Assembly (NCBI GenBank): GCA_900769645.1
Contig: CAAGHI010000006.1
Coordinates: 103,781-167,780, forward strand
Direction of reading: 5' to 3'
DNA length: 64,000 nucleotides
From: Candidatus Gastranaerophilales bacterium
GTDB taxonomy: Bacteria; Cyanobacteriota; Vampirovibrionia; Gastranaerophilales; Gastranaerophilaceae
Positions 55,720 to 63,062 of the stretch are shown here, piece by piece. The translations under genes were made by a program, and so were the position numbers. The notes under the pieces were generated by a model. It was not told where the DNA came from. It saw only the letters and a program-made list of their open reading frames with translations, and made no database searches. Every line of letters starts with the position of its first letter. Position 1 is the stretch's first letter.

Positions 55720-56049
55720 ATGAAAATCAACAATATCTCTTATGGTCAAAGCTTTTTGAGTTCTAAAAATCAACGCAAAGACTCTTTTCTCGACAGATTT
55801 CATACTAAAATCCAAAATTCAGCCGATATGACAGACACACTTGTAGTACCGAGAACGATTTTTAAAGGCTATCTTGGAATTATGACTGGTACAACTCTTG
55901 TAACCCTTGCCGGACTTGTGAACAAAGTTAAGCACCCAAAAATGTTTAAGGTGACAATGGCCGCAGGTCTTTTATCATCATTTTATGGAACTTGGGCATT
56001 TGTAAGACCTTATATTATTAAAGATGCAGTCGGAGTCACTCAAAAATAG
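55720..56049 (+). CDS. Small tagged membrane protein related to the VPRT family
   Basis: 109 residues: MKINNISYGQSFLSSK, then DTLVVPRTIFKGYLGI, the same VPRT segment as in the two 570-residue paralogues, and two hydrophobic helices (about 53-70 and 83-100). It may be a minimal member of that family. TTTGTACTATAAT at 55673-55685 is a likely promoter. uracil-DNA glycosylase follows after 18 bases. Confidence 0.65.
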   Translation: MKINNISYGQSFLSSKNQRKDSFLDRFHTKIQNSADMTDTLVVPRTIFKGYLGIMTGTTLVTLAGLVNKVKHPKMFKVTMAAGLLSSFYGTWAFVRPYIIKDAVGVTQK

Positions 56050-56067
56050 TTAAAGTAGGACAAAATT

Positions 56068-56667
56068 ATGCAAGAAGCAACAAAAAATGAAGTAGAACAA
56101 TTAGAAAAAGTTAGAGAAAAATGTCTTTCCTGTAACAAATGTTCTTTATGTAAAACAAGAACAAATACCGTATTTTCAGCAGGAATTCCAAATCATAAAC
56201 TTATGCTAATCGGCGAAGCCCCAGGGTATTATGAAGATCAGCAAGGTGAACCTTTTGTGGGTAAAGCAGGACAGTTGCTTGATAGAATATTTGCATCTGT
56301 TGGTTTATCTCGTCAAAAAGATGTCTATATCTGCAACACAATCAAATGCAGACCTCCTGAAAATAGAGATCCTTTGCCAGAAGAAAAAGAGGCTTGCAAA
56401 GAGTATTTAGATGCGCAAATTGATATTCTGAAACCTCGCATAATTCTTTTGTGTGGACGTGTTGCAGTGCAATCAATTTTGAACACAAATCAAGGTATAA
56501 CAAGAATTCGTGGCAAGTGGTTTGAAGGTCCAAATATGTCTAAAATGATGCCGATTTTTCACCCGTCATACTTGTTAAGAAATGATTCTCGAGAAAAAGG
56601 AAGCCCAAAATGGCTTATGTGGCAAGATATTCAAGAAATCAAACGTATTTATTCACAGATGGATTAG
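56068..56667 (+). CDS. Uracil-DNA glycosylase, iron-sulfur (family 4/5 type)
   Basis: Removes uracil from DNA. 199 residues: four-cysteine iron-sulfur site beginning CLSCNKCSLCKTRTNTVF near 18, active-site loops LIGEAPGYYEDQQGEPFVGKAG (about 45-67) and HPSYLLRND near the end. Family 4 enzymes are common in anaerobes and archaea and fit this size. It is 18 bases after the small membrane protein gene, so one transcript is likely. Confidence 0.9.
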   Translation: MQEATKNEVEQLEKVREKCLSCNKCSLCKTRTNTVFSAGIPNHKLMLIGEAPGYYEDQQGEPFVGKAGQLLDRIFASVGLSRQKDVYICNTIKCRPPENRDPLPEEKEACKEYLDAQIDILKPRIILLCGRVAVQSILNTNQGITRIRGKWFEGPNMSKMMPIFHPSYLLRNDSREKGSPKWLMWQDIQEIKRIYSQMD

Positions 56668-56669
56668 TT

Positions 56670-57296
56670 TTATTTAAAAATATCTTGCAAATTATTCATT
56701 CCGCCCTTTTCAATAGGCAAGCAGTAAGTAATATTTGGGTGAAAATAGTATTCTCCACGCTCATTTCGCATGATTATAAGACTAAAAAGATCATAACCAC
56801 TTCTATTTGGAGGTAATTTACCATTGCTATCTACTGCAAATATTGGGTTCTGGGTATTTTGCGGAAGATTAAAAACTATCAAATTCGTTCTATCATTCAT
56901 GACAAAAACTTGATCGTAACGGTTAATCATATTTTCTGAAAAGCCAGCGCAAGTTGGAGTTATAGCATAATTTTTGTAAATTGGGAGACAACCTTTTGCG
57001 AGCGCATTATTTTTACAATATTGTGTAACTCGCAAATTTGTTGCAAAATTTTTGTAAAACCTATTACAGCCGGAAATATTGGTTGGCGAATTCTTTTTAC
57101 TTCCATAAAAGCAACCAGTATCACCATTCATATCCTCAACGGTAAGTAAAAGCGCCTGTGAATATGCTGAATATAGCTTTTTAAACGATTCTTTTGCCAC
57201 AACATCTAACAATTTGAACGTAAAATGCACAGTTGCAAACAACAATACAATCAGATATACGCCAAAAAGAATTAATGTCCGAAGTTTGTTCTGCAT
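56670..57296 (-). CDS. Pilin-like protein lacking the canonical prepilin leader
   Basis: 208 residues. A single N-terminal hydrophobic helix (residues 8-30) follows a short charged start, but there is no FTLAEV segment. The soluble part has several Cys residues and ends with DSNGKLPPNRSGYDLFSLI, matching the DxNGxKGPNxxGxDxF motif of the three other pilin-like proteins here. It may be a minor pilin that is not processed, or an inner-membrane relative. It starts at the ilvB stop (TAATG overlap). Confidence 0.65.
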   Translation of the reverse strand: MQNKLRTLILFGVYLIVLLFATVHFTFKLLDVVAKESFKKLYSAYSQALLLTVEDMNGDTGCFYGSKKNSPTNISGCNRFYKNFATNLRVTQYCKNNALAKGCLPIYKNYAITPTCAGFSENMINRYDQVFVMNDRTNLIVFNLPQNTQNPIFAVDSNGKLPPNRSGYDLFSLIIMRNERGEYYFHPNITYCLPIEKGGMNNLQDIFK

Positions 57297-58918
57297 TACA
57301 GTAATTCCTTTGGCTCAATTGCAAAATCAATGATGAATGCACCATTGTAAGCAAAAGCCTTGCTTATAGCCTCTTTAACATCTTTTAAATCAGTTACACG
57401 AATTCCTTTTGTACCATAGCTTTCTGCAAGTTTAACAAAATCAGGGTTAGAAATTTTTGTTGCAAAATAGCGCTCATTGCATGATTTTTCCTGAAATTGA
57501 CGAACCATACCGAGATAGCCGTTATCAAGTACAAATACTTTAACTGGTAAATTGTAATCTACACAAGTCGCTAATTCTTGAATATTCATCTGAAAAGAGC
57601 CATCACCGGCAATGCAGACGACCGGTTCTTTGGTTGCAATACAAGCTCCAATCGCAGCAGGAAATCCAAACCCCATTGTGCCTAAACCACCAGAGGTGAT
57701 GAATTTATGTGGTTTGTTGAATTTTAAATATCGAGAAGCCCAAACCTGATGTTGTCCGACCTCTGTTGTAATCACACAATCCTTATCTTCAAGACATTTT
57801 TGAATTCCTTGAATAAGCTCAAATGAGTGCATATTATCTGATTTTTTAGTTGGTTTAACATTCTTTTCTTGTAGTTTTTGAACTGTTTTTAACCAAGATG
57901 AAAAGTCTGAGAATTCACGTTTATTAAAGCTTAAATTCATTGCATTTAATACATCTTTTGCATCTCCAACTATTCCACTAGAAGCCGGAATTATTTTAGA
58001 TATCTCATTTTTGTCAATATCAATATGCACAAGTTTTTGAGAAAGCTTTTCTTTGTCAAAACAACACGTGATGCGGTCGTTGAAACGAGTTCCGATAGCA
58101 ATTACCAAATCACTTTGGCGCACCGCTTCATTTGCAGCATACTGACCAAAAATTCCAATCATTCCAATATAATTTTCATCATTTTGCTGATAAGCACCAA
58201 TGCCCATCATTGAAGATACGATCGGAAGATTAAAGCTTTTTACAAACTTAAAAAGTTCCTCACAAGCATCAGATTGAATTACTCCACCTCCTGCAATAAT
58301 AAGTGGTTTTTGAGATTTTGCCAACGCTAACTCGAATTCAGACAAGTCAAGCTTTTCAGTTTCGAGCTGCTTGTTTGGAACTTCATCAGAGCATTCTGCC
58401 AGCTCCGTGAACACGTTTTTTGTAATATCAACTACAACCGGTCCCTTGCGTCCGCTCATAGCTGTTTGGAAAGCTTCTACAAGTGCTTTTTCTAACTCGT
58501 TTGCATTTTTTACTTGAAAGCCTTTTTTAGTACAAGATTTGGTAATATCAAGAATATTGACTTCTTGAAACGCATCTTTGAACAAAAGTTCAGACGAAAC
58601 CTGTCCGGTAATTGCAACAAGCGGATAGTTATCCAAATAGGCGTTTGCAAGTCCTGTTACAATATTTGTAGCCCCAGGACCTGATGTTACAAGGCAAACT
58701 CCACATTTTCCTGTTGCACGGGAATATCCTTCAGCTGCGTGAACAGCAGCTTGTTCATGGCGAACAAGGTAATGTTTTATGTCATTTTGTTTTGCCAATT
58801 CATCATAAACATTAAGAACAATACCTCCAGGGTAACCGAAAATTGTGTCAGTACCTAAGTTTTTTAATGTTTTAATTAAAATTTGAGCTCCATTAAGAGT
58901 TTTTGTTAATGTTTGCAT
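57296..58918 (-). CDS. ilvB: Acetolactate synthase large subunit
   Basis: ThDP enzyme making acetolactate for Val, Leu and Ile. 540 residues from ATG 58918 (GGAGTTG upstream); the ThDP Glu lies in VRHEQAAVHAAEGYSR (about 50), GDGSFQMN and NGYLGMVRQFQE form the cofactor Mg site, and FAD-domain signatures are present. The usual small regulatory subunit IlvN is not next to it, so it may work alone or be encoded elsewhere. Its end overlaps the pilin-like gene. Confidence 0.9.
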   Translation of the reverse strand: MQTLTKTLNGAQILIKTLKNLGTDTIFGYPGGIVLNVYDELAKQNDIKHYLVRHEQAAVHAAEGYSRATGKCGVCLVTSGPGATNIVTGLANAYLDNYPLVAITGQVSSELLFKDAFQEVNILDITKSCTKKGFQVKNANELEKALVEAFQTAMSGRKGPVVVDITKNVFTELAECSDEVPNKQLETEKLDLSEFELALAKSQKPLIIAGGGVIQSDACEELFKFVKSFNLPIVSSMMGIGAYQQNDENYIGMIGIFGQYAANEAVRQSDLVIAIGTRFNDRITCCFDKEKLSQKLVHIDIDKNEISKIIPASSGIVGDAKDVLNAMNLSFNKREFSDFSSWLKTVQKLQEKNVKPTKKSDNMHSFELIQGIQKCLEDKDCVITTEVGQHQVWASRYLKFNKPHKFITSGGLGTMGFGFPAAIGACIATKEPVVCIAGDGSFQMNIQELATCVDYNLPVKVFVLDNGYLGMVRQFQEKSCNERYFATKISNPDFVKLAESYGTKGIRVTDLKDVKEAISKAFAYNGAFIIDFAIEPKELL

Positions 58919-59060
58919 AAAACCAACTCCATACAGTTTATAAAAGAATTTTAGCACAGATGAAAGATTTATGCAAAATATTAGAATTTACATTTTGTTA
59001 AAAAATAGCAAAAATTTTTTTTTAGATTTGTTACAATAGTATAAGAAAAAGGAGAATTAG

Positions 59061-59621
59061 ATGATATCAGCTATTAACAACCAGCCACAGCCGGCTTTTC
59101 AGGCAAAATTAAGAGCAAACTTAGGTTGCATACCGAATGGAGAAAAAATTACAAAAAAATTTGAATCAATTACGCAGCACTATAAAAATGATGTTTTTGA
59201 AGTCGCAAACCCTGCAATCGAAATAGGTGATACCGGAAAAACTTTTAAAGGTGCAATATTCCTTACTAATGGAGAAGATACTGGTTTTATGCTTAACTTC
59301 GGAAATTTCAAAAGGTTTTGCAAAACTCACACGCCAGAACAAGTAGCAAAATCTCTTGCTAAAGTGTTTAAAATAGGCAAATTAGCAGAAAAAACCAATA
59401 AACAAATCGCTGAAATTGACAGAAATTTAAAAAGTGCAAATTTGACATTATTCAGAGCCCAAACTGGAACTCCTACGCGTACAAACCAAACACTAGCAAG
59501 CAATTCACAACAGAGAATAGCTACTCTAAAAGAAAAATTAGCCGATTTAAACGCAAAACAACTTGCAACTGAACAAAGAATTATAAAAGATGATCCAATT
59601 GAAAAAGATTACTGGAGATAA
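59061..59621 (+). CDS. Tagged protein of unknown function
   Basis: 186 residues. MISAINNQPQPAFQAKLRANLG carries the F-x-A tag at residues 13-15. The C-terminal half is a charged coiled coil (about 120-175). No domain is recognised. AAGGAGA precedes the ATG; a TGTTACAAT element at 59032 is a likely -10. A terminator follows at 59644. Confidence 0.7.
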   Translation: MISAINNQPQPAFQAKLRANLGCIPNGEKITKKFESITQHYKNDVFEVANPAIEIGDTGKTFKGAIFLTNGEDTGFMLNFGNFKRFCKTHTPEQVAKSLAKVFKIGKLAEKTNKQIAEIDRNLKSANLTLFRAQTGTPTRTNQTLASNSQQRIATLKEKLADLNAKQLATEQRIIKDDPIEKDYWR

Positions 59622-59643
59622 TTATAATTAATTAAAAACAAAT

Positions 59644-59672
59644 TAAAGGCTTCCTGAAAAGGAAGCCTTTTT
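59644..59672. terminator. Terminator between two convergent genes
   Basis: AAAGGCTTCC and GGAAGCCTTT pair around TGAAAA, with T-run on the plus side and A-run on the minus side; it serves both 59061 and the gene ending at 59681. Confidence 0.88.
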
Positions 59673-59680
59673 AAGTCTTA

Positions 59681-60004
59681 TTAGTCGAATGTAAACAAAT
59701 CTTTCAATTGTTTTTTCTTTGTATTAACTTTCTTTTGATGTTCAGCAGCTTTCTTTTGTTGCTCTAATTTCTTTTGCTGAGCTTTTGCTTTTTGTTTAGC
59801 CACTTTTTCTTGTTGAGCTTTTTTCTTTGCCGCAATTTTTTGTTGTTCTTTTTGTGATTTTTGGTTTACTGATTGTTCTTTTTTCGCAACCTTTCCGGTA
59901 AGATTATCTAACCATCTCGAAACAGGACCTTGTGTTTCAGCCGCAGAAACTGTCATCATTGTCATAACCATTACTGCCATCAATGTAACTAATTTCTTTT
60001 TCAT
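59681..60004 (-). CDS. Secreted Lys/Gln-rich coiled-coil protein (copy A)
   Basis: 107 residues: signal peptide MKKKLVTLMAVMVMTMMTVSA, then a sequence of Lys, Gln and Ala repeats (KKAQQEKVAKQKAKAQQKK) predicted as a long charged helix. No domain known. It lies 10 bases after a similar protein gene on the same strand, likely a tandem duplicate pair in the envelope. Confidence 0.7.
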   Translation of the reverse strand: MKKKLVTLMAVMVMTMMTVSAAETQGPVSRWLDNLTGKVAKKEQSVNQKSQKEQQKIAAKKKAQQEKVAKQKAKAQQKKLEQQKKAAEHQKKVNTKKKQLKDLFTFD

Positions 60005-60014
60005 GTTTTTCTCC

Positions 60015-60383
60015 TTACTCTGAAATTAATTTATTAAACAACTCTTTCTTTTCTTGCAATTTTTGTTGTTTTGCTTTTGATGCTTCTTCGTTAGCTTTCT
60101 TTTGAGCTTCAATTTTATTTTTCCACTCTTGTTGTTGTTTTACACGAGCATCTTGTTTAGCTTGTGCATCTTTTTTCCATTGTTCTTTTTGTTTTGTCCA
60201 AGCATCTTCGTTTGCTTTTTGTTTTTCTTGCAATTTTTTTTCAGCGTCAGTTATCTTTTGAGTATGTTTTTGGATAAACTGTTCTGTATAAGTAGTTTGA
60301 GTTGTTGTAGAATTTGTTGTTGCAGCCATTGCAGCTGATGAAATCATTACAAGAGATAATGTTGCAATTAATAAACGTTTCAT
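60015..60383 (-). CDS. Secreted Lys/Gln-rich coiled-coil protein (copy B)
   Basis: 122 residues: signal peptide MKRLLIATLSLVMISSAAMA, a Thr-rich short linker, then Lys/Gln/Glu-rich helix (KQKANEDAWTKQKEQWKKD). Composition parallels copy A downstream. GGAGG precedes the ATG. A periplasmic or surface structural role is possible; function unknown. Confidence 0.7.
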   Translation of the reverse strand: MKRLLIATLSLVMISSAAMAATTNSTTTQTTYTEQFIQKHTQKITDAEKKLQEKQKANEDAWTKQKEQWKKDAQAKQDARVKQQQEWKNKIEAQKKANEEASKAKQQKLQEKKELFNKLISE

Positions 60384-60418
60384 TAAAAAACCTCCTTCTT
60401 AATTCTGCAATTATTATA

Positions 60419-61123
60419 CTAAATTTTTTCGTACATATCAACAATTTTTTTTATGCCTTGTTGAGCAACATTGAAGATTTCAATCATCTGAGATTGCTCA
60501 TAAGGCGCTCCCTCTGCGGTTGTTTGAAATTCTATAATCTTTCCACTTTTTGTTAAGACAATGTTACTGTCGACCTGAGCATGCGAATCTTCAATATAAT
60601 CCAAATCAAGACGAACTTCTCCATCAACGATTCCTGCCGATATCGCACCAATTGGTTCAATAATAGGATTTTCTTTGATTTTTCCCTCTTTCAAAAGTTT
60701 TTCAACAGCAATTTTTAGTGCTAAAAATCCGCCACAAATACTTGCAGTCCTTGTTCCTCCGTCAGCTTGCAAAACATCAGCGTCAATTGTTATTGTGAGT
60801 TCCGGAATTTTTTCTAAATCAATACAAGCTCTAAGACTTCTTCCGATAAGTCGTTGGATTTCTTGCGTTCTGCCGGAAATTTTTGTTCTTTCTCTTTGAC
60901 ATCTTGTATTTGGAGCAGACGGCAAAAGAGAATATTCTGCAGTAACCCAACCTCTTTTATCTTCCTTATCCATCCATTTTGGCTTGGTTTCTTCTACAGA
61001 TGCGGTTGTCAAAACTCTTGTGTCACCGAATTCTACCAAAACAGAACCTAGTGCATGTTTTGTAAAATCTTTTATAAATCTAATTTCACGAGTTTCGTTA
61101 TTGCTTCTTCCAGCTCTTTTCAT
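60419..61123 (-). CDS. rph: Ribonuclease PH
   Basis: Phosphate-dependent 3' exonuclease that trims tRNA precursors and rRNA. 234 residues with GRSNNETREIRF at the start, ERTKISGRTQEIQRLIGRSLR near 80-100 and ADGGTRTASICGG near 125. Standard length. With pnp and cca it gives a tRNA 3'-end processing set. It overlaps the zinc-ribbon gene upstream by one base. Confidence 0.94.
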   Translation of the reverse strand: MKRAGRSNNETREIRFIKDFTKHALGSVLVEFGDTRVLTTASVEETKPKWMDKEDKRGWVTAEYSLLPSAPNTRCQRERTKISGRTQEIQRLIGRSLRACIDLEKIPELTITIDADVLQADGGTRTASICGGFLALKIAVEKLLKEGKIKENPIIEPIGAISAGIVDGEVRLDLDYIEDSHAQVDSNIVLTKSGKIIEFQTTAEGAPYEQSQMIEIFNVAQQGIKKIVDMYEKI

Positions 61124-61347
61124 TATTTTCTCCCTTCATAATCCCACATATAAATTTGTCCGCAATACTTGCATACGGCATGCTCATTCATAAACTGTAA
61201 ATCCGGCACAAATCTGTAACCGTCAACAGTAATCTCTATTTCGCCGTTTTTATTATATTCTTGTGCAAAATTCTTGTCCCCTCGGTATTCTGGAGAGAAC
61301 ATCAATTCAAATTTATCAACTGATTTGCAATTTTTACAGATAAACAT
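61123..61347 (-). CDS. Small zinc-ribbon protein
   Basis: 74 residues with two Cys-x2-Cys pairs (MFICKNCKSVDKF at the start and VCKYCGQIYMWD near the end), the pattern of a zinc ribbon. No enzyme domain. It is translated just before rph (TAATG overlap) and right after the membrane protein gene (2-base gap), so it belongs to that transcript. Confidence 0.7.
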   Translation of the reverse strand: MFICKNCKSVDKFELMFSPEYRGDKNFAQEYNKNGEIEITVDGYRFVPDLQFMNEHAVCKYCGQIYMWDYEGRK

Positions 61348-61349
61348 AA

Positions 61350-62351
61350 TTAATACTCGTCGTCTTCCAATCTTGCTCGTCTAATTATTTCAGGGTCTAT
61401 GCCACGTTTTTCGATTTTAAAAGTCTTTGCAACCGGCTTTTGTTCGCCCTGAGATTTTTTCACTGTACGCTTACGCGGCTTTTTGATAACAGGTTTGTCA
61501 TCTTCCGCAAGACAATTGTACCACAAAGTCCAGCAAATGCTTCGAAGTGGCATCGTAAATCCAACTACAATAAATGATATCAAGGACTTAACCAAAATTT
61601 CTCCTACCATCGTTGGAGTTATTTCCACAACTTTTACTAATTCAAGTGGAAGTGTCAATGCCCAAGTTTCAAACATTTTTTCAAGTATCTGAGTCCAATT
61701 AAATGCGTCAAAAAGTACGCCCAAACCTTGAACTAGCAAGCAATATGTCAAAACGGTGAGAATTGCCATCAATGAAAAAGTTTTACCAAAATTCCCTTTT
61801 ACAAGGTATAAACTGCGTTTAAAATATCCGACAGGAGAAAGTCCGTTTTCGAAAGTAAAAACTTGGAAAACCAAACAAAAATAAACAAAAAACACAGCTA
61901 ATATTACGGTAAATAAAGGAATTATACCGATTATAGTCATAATACTTATCAAAAACCAAATTCCGATAAAAGCAAACGGTTTTTGAGTTGCAACGCTATT
62001 ATGCGCTCTAAAATCGTAAACTCTGCCGGTATTCATATATCCATCAGTCATTGAGTTTAGCGCAACAAATGCAACCAAGTAATCCCAAAATGCCTTAACC
62101 AAAATCAAAAGTCCAGGAACGACTGAAACAATAATCAACGTAATCATTGTTGAAATATCGCTCAAAGCAGGATATTTTACGGTAATATCTTGGATATTTT
62201 GCGTAAACCAAAAAGTCAACCCAAATATTAAAAACAATCCGACTATTTGTCCCAAAACAGGGAAAGCCATATATAACAAGAACTTGTGAATATTCAGTAC
62301 ATAGATCTTTAAGCCTTCAAAAAATGTAAGCCAAATACTTTTGTTCGACAT
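61350..62351 (-). CDS. Multi-pass membrane protein of unknown function
   Basis: 333 residues with about six hydrophobic segments (roughly 20-50, 62-95, 125-160, 185-215, 240-275) and a polar C-terminal tail KPRKRTVKKSQGE. It resembles glycerophosphodiester-type membrane domains or similar integral proteins of low complexity, but I cannot name a family. First gene of a unit with the zinc-ribbon protein and rph. Confidence 0.6.
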   Translation of the reverse strand: MSNKSIWLTFFEGLKIYVLNIHKFLLYMAFPVLGQIVGLFLIFGLTFWFTQNIQDITVKYPALSDISTMITLIIVSVVPGLLILVKAFWDYLVAFVALNSMTDGYMNTGRVYDFRAHNSVATQKPFAFIGIWFLISIMTIIGIIPLFTVILAVFFVYFCLVFQVFTFENGLSPVGYFKRSLYLVKGNFGKTFSLMAILTVLTYCLLVQGLGVLFDAFNWTQILEKMFETWALTLPLELVKVVEITPTMVGEILVKSLISFIVVGFTMPLRSICWTLWYNCLAEDDKPVIKKPRKRTVKKSQGEQKPVAKTFKIEKRGIDPEIIRRARLEDDEY

Positions 62352-62395
62352 ATCTCTCCTTTTTATCGTATAATTATTTTAGTACAAACATATTT

Positions 62396-62426
62396 AAGTG
62401 AAAAGTGAAAGGTGAAAAGTGAGAAG
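62396..62426 (+). repeat. Heptanucleotide tandem repeat supplying the start of a PHP gene
   Basis: AAGTGAA, AAGTGAA, AGGTGAA, AAGTGAG units head to tail. AGGTG within the third unit is a usable ribosome site and GTG 62419, in the fourth, is the only sensible start codon of the gene that follows. Same heptamer as at 13784 and 24411. Confidence 0.7.
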
Positions 62427-63051
62427 TCTTTATCAAGATAAAATCATAAATTTTACCAAAGAAGATTTTGAAAAAAACAGAGTAAATTTACATATACATA
62501 CAACTTTTTCAGACGGAAAAGCTGATGCGTTTGATATAATTCGTCAAGCCAAAGAAAAGAGATATCAAAAAATCGCAATTTGCGACCATAATACGCTTGA
62601 GGCGCATAAACAGATTTGTGATGATATTTTAATGACCGGAATTGAGTTTGATGTTTGGTGCGGTTATGTATTTATGCACCTTTTGGCTTATGGAATTGAT
62701 GTTAATAATGAGGAATTGCAAGCTTTTTGTGCAAAAAATAAAAGGGAAACAGAACTTGATATTGTTCGAATTTTTGCAAAACGTGATATAAAAAAACTTA
62801 TTAAAGCTATACATGACGCAGGTGGAATCGCTGTACTTGCTCACCCTGCTTGCTGTTGGGCAATCAGTTTAGAGAGGTTTGTGAAAAAATTAATATCTTA
62901 TGGACTTGACGGTATAGAAGTTTATTATCCATACAGACGTCACAGAGGCATAATAAAATTCCACACAGCGGAAACAGTTGAAAAAATCGCAGATAAATAC
63001 AATCTTATCAAAACTGGCGGAACTGATTTGCATGGGTTAGAATTAGAGTAG
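62419..63051 (+). CDS. PHP-domain phosphoesterase
   Basis: 210 residues. The PHP metal signature NLHIHTTFSDGKADAFD (about 23-39), CDHNTL, AHPACCW and GTDLHG are all present, so it probably hydrolyses a phosphate ester (histidinol-phosphate or nucleotide-type substrates are possible). Shorter than the usual 270-290 residues of the 3',5'-nucleotide phosphatase group, with a part of the middle missing. The start lies in a repeat array, which is unusual. Confidence 0.85.
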   Translation: MRSLYQDKIINFTKEDFEKNRVNLHIHTTFSDGKADAFDIIRQAKEKRYQKIAICDHNTLEAHKQICDDILMTGIEFDVWCGYVFMHLLAYGIDVNNEELQAFCAKNKRETELDIVRIFAKRDIKKLIKAIHDAGGIAVLAHPACCWAISLERFVKKLISYGLDGIEVYYPYRRHRGIIKFHTAETVEKIADKYNLIKTGGTDLHGLELE

Positions 63052-63062
63052 CTAAAGTAAAA

